From NCBI GenBank assembly GCA_029779385.1, contig JAKPAQ010000249.1, forward strand, positions 1-12,261: 12,261 nt of DNA, read 5' to 3'. The stretch comes from Actinomycetes bacterium. Its GTDB lineage: Bacteria > Actinomycetota > Actinomycetes > Propionibacteriales > Nocardioidaceae. A program made the position numbers and the translations under genes. Positions 7,008 to 12,261 of this stretch are shown piece by piece (the stretch's first letter is position 1; the number at the start of each line of letters is the position of its first letter). The notes beneath the pieces were generated by a model. The model saw nothing but the letters and a program-made list of their open reading frames with translations, was not told the origin of the DNA and did not search any database.

Positions 7008-7013
7008 GCTAAC

Positions 7014-8537
7014 TCAGTGCCCGGCTCCCAACCCGCCCGAGAGCCGCGCATGGAAGTCGGTGGTGAACTCGTTCATGCCGACAAACTCGACGGACTTTCC
7101 GTGCCGCTCGTATTTGGTTTCGATCGCGTCAAGCGCAGCGACGGTCGACGCGTCCCAAATGTGTGAGTTCGTCAGGTCGATGACGACCCGTTCTGGGTCT
7201 GCGGCGTACTCGAACATCGTCGTCAGGTCGTTGGACGAGGCGAACAAAAGTTGGCCCTCGACCGTGTAGTGCGCGGTGGCACCTTCGGGCGAATCGATGA
7301 GTTCGCGATCGACCGAAACCAAGTGGGCTACTCGGCGAACGAACATCACGCTCGCGACGAACACGCCAACGACGACACCGATCGCGAGGTTGTGGGTGGC
7401 GACGACCACGGCAACGGTCGTCACCATCACGGTCGTTTCGCTCTTCGGCATCCGCTTGAGGGTCGACGGCGTGATCGAGTGCCAGTCGAACGTGCCGACT
7501 GAAACCATGATCATCACCGCAACAAGCGCGGCCATCGGAATGATCGCCACGACGTCGCCGAGCACGACGATCAGGAGCAGCAGGAAGACACCGGCCAGGA
7601 ACGTCGAGATTCGGGTGCGGGCGCCAGAGACCTTCACGTTGATCATCGTCTGGCCGATCATCGCGCAACCGCCCATCCCGCCGAACATGCCCGAGACGAT
7701 GTTCGCGACACCCTGACCCCAGCTCTCGCGAGTCTTGTTCGAGTGCGTGTCGGTGACGTCGTCGACGAGCTTGGCGGTCATCAGCGACTCCATCAACCCG
7801 ACCAGCGCCATCCCGAGCGCAAACGGGGCAATGATCGTCAACGTCTCCCACGTCCACGGCACGTCCGGGATGAACAACTCCGGCAGGCTCTTGGGCAGTT
7901 CGCCCTGATCGCCGACCGTCGGCACTTGGATCGCGAAAACTACGACGATCGCCGTCACCAAGATGATCGACACCAGCGGCGCCGGCACGATGTTCGTGAG
8001 CCGCGGCAGCAAAACCATGACTATCAGTCCGCCGGCCACCAGCGGATAGACCAGCCAAGGCACGTCGATCAGGTGCGGGAGTTGAGCAACAAAAATCAGG
8101 ATCGCCAGCGAGTTCACGAACCCGACCATCACGCTGCGCGGAATGAACCGCATCAGTTTTGCCACGCCAAAGACCGCGAGCAAGATCTGAAAAACGCCCG
8201 CCAACAGCACGGTGGCGATGAAATAGTCCATCCCGTAGTCGCGTGCCACGGGCGCGATCACCAGCGCAACCGCGCCAGTCGCCGCCGAAATCATCGCCGG
8301 CCGGCCGCCGACGAACGCGATCGTGATGGCCATGATGAATGAGGAGTACAGGCCCACTTTCGGGTCGACGCCCGCGATGATGGAGAACGAGATCGCCTCG
8401 GGAATCAACGCCAGCGCCACGACCAGACCGGCGAGCGCTTCGCGGGTCAGCAGGCGAGGGGTTTTCAACGCAGTCATCACCGACGGTTCGGCGCGGTACC
8501 GGTTCGGGTCTTCGGCAGTCTTCGTTGTCGTGGTCAC
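7014..8537 (-). CDS. SulP-family inorganic anion transporter with STAS domain
   Basis: Integral inner-membrane anion transporter of the SulP (SLC26) family, 507 aa. Residues ~30-400 are a series of hydrophobic segments forming the transmembrane core. The family segment [21 protein letters not shown] (45-64) and the [19 protein letters not shown] stretch (283-301) are diagnostic and resemble the BicA/YbaR-like branch. After the last segment, residues ~405-500 form a cytoplasmic STAS domain: [22 protein letters not shown] (451-472) contains the typical D-x-S-T-V-A-A core. Known members carry sulfate, bicarbonate or, in the case of DauA, C4-dicarboxylates. The substrate here cannot be read from sequence. 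The GTG start (8535-8537) is chosen because GAAGG precedes it by about 7 nt. The regulator gene on the same strand ends 74 bp upstream, so the two could be co-transcribed. Confidence 0.93.
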   Translation of the reverse strand: MTTTTKTAEDPNRYRAEPSVMTALKTPRLLTREALAGLVVALALIPEAISFSIIAGVDPKVGLYSSFIMAITIAFVGGRPAMISAATGAVALVIAPVARDYGMDYFIATVLLAGVFQILLAVFGVAKLMRFIPRSVMVGFVNSLAILIFVAQLPHLIDVPWLVYPLVAGGLIVMVLLPRLTNIVPAPLVSIILVTAIVVVFAIQVPTVGDQGELPKSLPELFIPDVPWTWETLTIIAPFALGMALVGLMESLMTAKLVDDVTDTHSNKTRESWGQGVANIVSGMFGGMGGCAMIGQTMINVKVSGARTRISTFLAGVFLLLLIVVLGDVVAIIPMAALVAVMIMVSVGTFDWHSITPSTLKRMPKSETTVMVTTVAVVVATHNLAIGVVVGVFVASVMFVRRVAHLVSVDRELIDSPEGATAHYTVEGQLLFASSNDLTTMFEYAADPERVVIDLTNSHIWDASTVAALDAIETKYERHGKSVEFVGMNEFTTDFHARLSGGLGAGH

Positions 8538-8603
8538 TAATAGCCTTCGATTCAGGGCAGCGGACCGCCGCCGAGCAAAACTTCGCCACTAACTGTCTCA
8601 GAC

Positions 8604-8619
8604 GTCGCTGCTCAGCGAC
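8604..8619 (-). repeat. Hairpin spanning the stop codon of the PucR-type gene
   Basis: gtcgct (8604-8609) pairs with agcgac (8614-8619) around a 4-nt loop. The stop codon of the regulator gene (8612-8614) lies at the loop. There is no T run after it on the minus strand. It may slow or partly end transcription before the SulP gene, or be incidental to coding sequence. Confidence 0.35.
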
Positions 8620-9781
8620 CTCGCTCGGTGAGCACCAGCAAGAGTTCGGCGCGGGCTACCGGGTCGTCCAACTCCTCGCCAAAAATTTCGCGAAGTTGGC
8701 GGACGCGATAGCTGACGGTTTGCGGGTGGATGAACAGTTCGCGCGCCACCTCGGGCCGCGACCCCCAATGCAGCAGCCAACTGTGCAGGGTCTCTAGGAG
8801 TCGTTCGCGTGAAGCGGCCGGCAGGTGATCAAGTCGACCGAGACGCCGCTCGGCCAGCACCGCCAACGCTTCGGCTTCGCCGCGCAAACTCAGTACCGCG
8901 AGATGGTCGTCGACGAACGCGACCTCGTTGGCCGCACCCAAACCGAGCGTGGCAGTCAGTTCGGCCAAGCGAACCCCCTCAGGCACGCGCCGCCAGTTCA
9001 GTGCCGGCCCGACCACCGCCGACCGGCCGTCCAACGCGGCCGTCAACTGGTCGCGCTCAGTGCGCCGGCTTCGCCGAATCAACAGAACGGCATCGTCGGC
9101 GCGTTCGATCACCACCCCGTCGCCGCCATAACGAAAACGGGCGTCGCGGGCGTGCGCCAACGGCAACAGCACCGGAACGAGGTCGCCCAAGCCAGACCAA
9201 CCGATTTCGGCGGCCGCGTGCAAAACCGTCGCCTCGGCCGCACTGCCACGCAGCAACAATTCGCCCAACAGTCGCCGACGTCGATCGGTTTCGCCGGCCT
9301 GCTCACGCAACTGGCGCGCATACCCGTCGGTCGCGGCCGCGACGAGCGCGTCGACATAGGCGGTCACCGCGTCAGCCAGGTCGAGCAGTTCAGTCGGGTC
9401 GACCGACCGCACCTGACTCAAGGCGTCGACGGCTTCGCGCAACAACCCCCGGCCGGCAGTACGAAGGGCCGCCAGCAGCACTTCGGGGCTGCGCTCGTCG
9501 CGGGCCTCGGCCGCACCCAAGGCGGTGAACGTTTCACTCACCACCGTTGGCAATGCGGGCACGTCAGAGCCCACCAAATCAAGGAAGTGTTCCAGCGCCG
9601 ACCGAACCGCCAGGTGGACGTCGCGTTCGAACTTCGCCTCACCGGCCCGCGAAAAACCGGGCACCTCGTTGACGGCCAACGCGACCGCCTCGATCGTGCG
9701 ATCCAACCGCGAACCGAGGGCCGCAGAAAGGTCAGCAGGCAGTCGCCGCCACGGACGCTCGGGGACCAAGGACGCTGACAC
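8612..9781 (-). CDS. PucR/CdaR-type transcriptional regulator
   Basis: Cytoplasmic DNA-binding regulator, 389 aa. The C-terminal ~60 residues are a PucR-type HTH (HTH_30): LHSWLLHWGSRPEVARELF (332-350), then IHPQTVSYRVRQLREIFG (351-368) as recognition helix, and LDDPVARAELLLVL (371-384), all characteristic. Residues ~183-300 match the poorly conserved GGDEF-like middle domain of this family. The N-terminal ~160 residues are mostly helical and acidic/Leu-rich, perhaps a ligand- or partner-sensing domain. Members usually control a neighbouring catabolic operon and respond to a pathway metabolite. Here the gene is divergent from the aldolase/PLP-enzyme fusion across 123 bp and upstream of the SulP gene on its own strand, so either or both are likely targets. 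The GTG start (9779-9781) lacks a clear Shine-Dalgarno, so the true start could be elsewhere. Confidence 0.9.
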   Translation of the reverse strand: MSASLVPERPWRRLPADLSAALGSRLDRTIEAVALAVNEVPGFSRAGEAKFERDVHLAVRSALEHFLDLVGSDVPALPTVVSETFTALGAAEARDERSPEVLLAALRTAGRGLLREAVDALSQVRSVDPTELLDLADAVTAYVDALVAAATDGYARQLREQAGETDRRRRLLGELLLRGSAAEATVLHAAAEIGWSGLGDLVPVLLPLAHARDARFRYGGDGVVIERADDAVLLIRRSRRTERDQLTAALDGRSAVVGPALNWRRVPEGVRLAELTATLGLGAANEVAFVDDHLAVLSLRGEAEALAVLAERRLGRLDHLPAASRERLLETLHSWLLHWGSRPEVARELFIHPQTVSYRVRQLREIFGEELDDPVARAELLLVLTERGR

Positions 9782-9904
9782 CAGTCGATTCTGTCACAGG
9801 GTGATAAAAAGTGCCCTGATTCTTCGTCCTCGAAGGCCCAAGACGCGCGCGCCCAATCGCGAGAGGATAGGAAAGTTACGACCTTTCTCTTTGAGGAGCC
9901 AAAA
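9782..9904. promoter_or_regulatory. Divergent intergenic region with inverted repeats and fusion-gene RBS
   Basis: This 123-bp spacer must carry promoters for both the regulator (leftward) and the aldolase/PLP-enzyme fusion (rightward). Three inverted repeats are visible: CTGTcACAG (9791-9799), CAGGG/CCCTG (9797-9801 and 9814-9818, around an A-rich centre), and GAAAG/CTTTC (9871-9875 and 9883-9887). The first two overlap and sit next to the regulator start, a reasonable place for an autoregulatory operator. The third lies just before the GAGGAG ribosome binding site (9893-9898) of the fusion gene and could fold in its leader. I cannot assign confident -35/-10 boxes. Confidence 0.5.
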
Positions 9905-12172
9905 ATGGAGTACACCTCCGCCCGTCAACACGTTCTCGACATGTGCAGCACGATGCTCGAGCGCGGCTACCTCAAAGCGACCGAAGGAAACGTGTCGACT
10001 CGCATCGCGGGCCGTGAGCTTTACGCCGTAACTCCGAGCAACTACGACTACGACAAGATGCGCCTCGAGGACATCTGCATCGTCGACTTCGACGGCAAGC
10101 ACGTGCCCGACGAGTACTCCACCGACGGGATCGTGCCGTCGATCGAGTGCGGCATGCACGCCAACATCTACCGCGAACGTCCCGACGTGAACGCGATCGT
10201 GCACACCCATCAGCCGTACGCGTCCGCGCTGGCCTACCTGCGCAAAGAGATCCCGCCGTTGACCGACGAGCAGGTGCGCTTCCTCGGCAAGAAGGTCGCG
10301 ATCATCGACTACGCCCCCTCGGGCACCGGGTTCTTGGCCAAGAACGTGCAAAAGAAGGTCGCCTCGGGCGACAACGCCTTCATCATCGCCAACCACGGCA
10401 TCGTGGCAGTGGGCACCGACCCGGACCGGGCGGTGTTCAACATGGCGTTGCTGGAGAAAGTCTCGATCGCCTACCTGTTGGCGCTGAGTACCGAAAGCGG
10501 CAAGGTTTACACGATCCCGGCGCCGATCCGCGAAGTCGCGTTCACGAAACTGCGCAAAGACCAGAAGCGAATCGCCGCGCAGATCACCAAGTCCGTTCCG
10601 CCGGTGCGGGTCGAGGTCGAAGAGACCTTGCCCAGCGCCGACGAGGTCGCCGCCAAGATCGCTGACGGGCCGAAGGTGGCCGCAGACGTGCGCACCAGCG
10701 AAGTCGCCGGCAGCGAGTCGGCCAAACTCGGCTACGCGATCAGCGAATACCTCGACGTCGACGACACGATGCGCCGACTCAAAGCACTGGTCGACCAGCC
10801 GATCCGCGGCCTGCGCCACGACGCCCAACTCGAAGTGCTCGACTGGTTCGAAACCAAATGCACCGCGAGCAAGGAAATCACCGAGCGGGCGAAGAAGCGC
10901 ATCCCCGGCGGCGTGCAACACAACCTAGCCTTCAACTACCCGTTCCCGCTGGCGATCGAAAAGGCCGAAGGCGCGCACCTGGTTGACCGCGACGGCAACA
11001 CCTACATCGACTTCCTGCAAGCCGGCGGCCCGACGATCCTGGGCAGCAACTACGGTCCGGTCAACGAACAAGTCGCCGAGGTGGTGCGCAAGTCCGGTCC
11101 GGTGACCGGCCTGTTCCACGAGTACGAACTGAAGTTGGCCGAGTCGATCAACCGGTACATGCCGCACATCGAGATGTACCGTTCCTTGGGTTCTGGCACC
11201 GAAGGCGTCATGGCGGCCGTGCGCGGCGCCCGGGCGTTCACCGGCAAGAAGATGGTGATCAAGGTCGGCGGCGCGTACCACGGTTGGTCCGACTCGATGG
11301 TCTACGGACTGCGCGTTCCCGGCACGTTCCGGATGAACGCCAAGGGCATCCCGTTCGCGGCCACCGCCAGCACGCGCGAGACGTTCCCGCACGACCTGGG
11401 CCAACTTCGTCGCAAACTCATGGAGAACCGTGCGCGAGGCGGAACCGCGGCGGTAATCGTCGAGCCGCTCGGCCCCGAGTCGGGCACCCGGCCGGTGCCG
11501 TTCGACTTCAACGCCGGCGTGCGCGCCCTGTGCGACGAGTTCGGCGCCATGTTGATCTTTGACGAAGTGGTCACCGGTTTCCGCATCGGTATGGGCGGCG
11601 CGGCCGGCTACTTCGGCGTCACCCCCGACCTGACTGTCCTCGGCAAGGCCGTCTCCGGAGGCTACCCGATGGCCGGTGGTGTCGGCGGGCGTGAGGAAGT
11701 CATGGCCGCGTTCGGCTCCGGCCTAGACGGCAAGTCCGGCGCGCACATTCAAGTCGGCGGCACGCTGTCGGCGAACCCGCTCTCCAGCGCCGCCGGCCAC
11801 TTCGCGATCGAGGAAATGGCGCGCACGAACGCCCCCGTCATCGCCGGTCGAGCCGGCGACCGCCTCGCCCGCGGACTGCAGCGACTGATCGACAAGCACG
11901 GCCTGCCGTACGTCGCCTACAACCAGGGTTCGATCGTCCACCTCGAGTGCAGCGGCGTGATGCTGCTCGACATGAAGAACCCGCTCAAACTCCTCAAGGA
12001 GAACAAGCCGCGCAAGCAGTTGATGGAGCATATGGGTGCGGCTTACGCTTCCCACGGCATCATTTCGCTGGCGGGCTCGCGGTTGTACACCTCGATGGCT
12101 GACACTGACGAGGTAATCGACGACGCCTTGGCCCGCTTCGATCAGGTCTTCTCGCTGGTCGAGGGAGTTTGA
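9905..12172 (+). CDS. Fusion of class II aldolase (FucA/AraD type) and class III PLP aminotransferase/aminomutase
   Basis: A single 755-aa frame with two enzyme domains. Residues 1-~215 are a class II aldolase/adducin domain: GNVSTRI (28-34), TPSNYDY (43-49), the likely catalytic E81 (PSIECGMH), zinc ligands H100 and H102 (VHTHQPYASALAY) and H164 (NHGIVAVG). Such enzymes cleave sugar phosphates such as fuculose-1-P. After an acidic linker (~216-325), residues ~326-755 are a class III PLP enzyme closest in style to glutamate-1-semialdehyde aminomutase: RIPGGVQH (332-339), GSGTEG (429-434), GAYHG (456-460), FDEVVTGFR (552-560) and the likely PLP-binding K581 in LGKAVSGGYPMAGG. Both active sites look intact, so this is not a decayed fusion. 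The ATG is preceded by GAGGAG at 6-nt spacing. An FGGY kinase gene starts 49 bp after the stop, suggesting a kinase-aldolase sugar pathway. The PLP enzyme's substrate is unknown. Confidence 0.92.
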   Translation: MEYTSARQHVLDMCSTMLERGYLKATEGNVSTRIAGRELYAVTPSNYDYDKMRLEDICIVDFDGKHVPDEYSTDGIVPSIECGMHANIYRERPDVNAIVHTHQPYASALAYLRKEIPPLTDEQVRFLGKKVAIIDYAPSGTGFLAKNVQKKVASGDNAFIIANHGIVAVGTDPDRAVFNMALLEKVSIAYLLALSTESGKVYTIPAPIREVAFTKLRKDQKRIAAQITKSVPPVRVEVEETLPSADEVAAKIADGPKVAADVRTSEVAGSESAKLGYAISEYLDVDDTMRRLKALVDQPIRGLRHDAQLEVLDWFETKCTASKEITERAKKRIPGGVQHNLAFNYPFPLAIEKAEGAHLVDRDGNTYIDFLQAGGPTILGSNYGPVNEQVAEVVRKSGPVTGLFHEYELKLAESINRYMPHIEMYRSLGSGTEGVMAAVRGARAFTGKKMVIKVGGAYHGWSDSMVYGLRVPGTFRMNAKGIPFAATASTRETFPHDLGQLRRKLMENRARGGTAAVIVEPLGPESGTRPVPFDFNAGVRALCDEFGAMLIFDEVVTGFRIGMGGAAGYFGVTPDLTVLGKAVSGGYPMAGGVGGREEVMAAFGSGLDGKSGAHIQVGGTLSANPLSSAAGHFAIEEMARTNAPVIAGRAGDRLARGLQRLIDKHGLPYVAYNQGSIVHLECSGVMLLDMKNPLKLLKENKPRKQLMEHMGAAYASHGIISLAGSRLYTSMADTDEVIDDALARFDQVFSLVEGV

Positions 12173-12221
12173 GTAGATGCCGGGTGAAGCGACGCCAACC
12201 CCGGCCGAAGGAGGAGTGCCA

Positions 12222-12261
12222 GTGACGCGCTACGTGCTGGGCGTGGACTTGGGCACCAGCG
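12222..12261 (+). CDS. FGGY-type carbohydrate kinase (first 13 codons, cut by window end)
   Basis: The visible residues, V-T-R-Y-V-L-G-V-D-L-G-T-S, carry the phosphate-1 loop (GxDLGTS) that opens FGGY kinases such as xylulokinase, which phosphorylate sugars and ketoses with ATP. The GTG start is preferred because AAGGAGG (12208-12214) lies 7 nt upstream. An in-frame ATG at 12177 would add 15 residues but has no ribosome binding site of its own. The gene follows the aldolase/PLP-enzyme fusion by 49 bp and is probably in the same operon, supplying the sugar phosphate that the aldolase domain would cleave. With so little sequence, the subfamily cannot be named. Confidence 0.7.
   Translation, partial: MTRYVLGVDLGTS

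Larger units (their letters stand above)
6635..7013. other. Gene-free interval with several inverted repeats
   Basis: About 380 bp between the small antitoxin-like frame and the end of the SulP gene. Open frames occur here on both strands (for example 6622-6867 + and 6680-6883 -), but they show no recognisable domain, lack good ribosome binding sites and overlap each other. I see no tRNA, IS end or CRISPR repeat. The right part, 6845-7007, holds three inverted repeats listed separately. Because transcription of SulP runs leftward into this interval, at least one may be its terminator. Confidence 0.5.

Noticed and set aside
7129..8589. 486-aa minus-strand frame overlapping the SulP gene
   Set aside because: Same strand but a different frame. 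It is Arg/Asp-rich without hydrophobic segments or motifs, whereas the SulP frame has clear membrane segments and a STAS domain.
8825..9778. 317-aa plus-strand frame
   Set aside because: Antisense to the PucR-type gene, rich in Arg/Gln/Pro, no domain, no ribosome binding site.
9794..10921. 375-aa minus-strand frame
   Set aside because: Antisense to the aldolase domain and the divergent promoter region. Composition is that of a reverse-strand shadow.
12177..12179. ATG as alternative start of the sugar kinase
   Set aside because: It is in frame but lacks a Shine-Dalgarno. The GTG at 12222 has AAGGAGG at ideal spacing and places the GxDLGTS loop at the usual distance from the N-terminus.
1..12261. 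CRISPR arrays, insertion sequences, transposases
   Set aside because: No regularly spaced repeats, no transposase motifs and no terminal inverted repeats with target duplications were seen.

Overview
The window reads as chromosomal DNA from a high-G+C bacterium, most likely an actinobacterium. The evidence is strong G/C preference at third codon positions, GTG starts, a PucR-type regulator and 4-nt gene overlaps. Lineage below phylum cannot be fixed from the sequence alone.

Left half (1-6414, all + strand): a tightly packed restriction operon. It begins with the 3' part of an Mrr-type restriction endonuclease gene, followed by a complete EcoR124-like Type I system in the order hsdM, hsdS, hsdR. 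Each neighbouring pair overlaps by exactly 4 nt (ATGA, GTGA, ATGA), so the four genes look translationally coupled. HsdM (520 aa) methylates adenine. HsdS (386 aa, two target-recognition domains) sets the sequence read. HsdR (1057 aa) is the PD-(D/E)xK nuclease joined to an SF2 translocase. The most interesting locus is the centre of hsdS. Within about 115 bp it carries three tandem 12-bp repeats (ELEA-ALEA-ELEA), the counterpart of the specificity-changing TAEL repeats of EcoR124, then a run of eight G, then an in-frame internal ATG preceded by a well-placed GGAGG. Slippage at the G run would cut HsdS into half-subunits, and gain of one G would create an ATGGGTGA stop/start overlap between the two halves. 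This looks like a built-in specificity switch.

Middle (6415-7013): a short minus-strand gene resembling the C-terminal half of an excisionase/HTH-type antitoxin, without a recognisable HTH or toxin partner. It is followed by about 380 bp with no gene I can support but with several inverted repeats, probably including the terminator of the next minus-strand gene.

Right half (7014-12261): on the minus strand, a SulP-family anion transporter with a C-terminal STAS domain and, upstream of it, a PucR/CdaR-type regulator. Divergent from the regulator across a 123-bp spacer is a 755-aa fusion of a class II (FucA/AraD-type) aldolase with a class III (GSA-aminomutase-like) PLP enzyme. The first 13 codons of an FGGY-type sugar kinase follow 49 bp later. 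Kinase plus aldolase suggests catabolism of a ketose through its phosphate, with the fused PLP enzyme acting on a product or related amino/keto compound. The divergent regulator is the natural candidate controller. The substrate is unknown.
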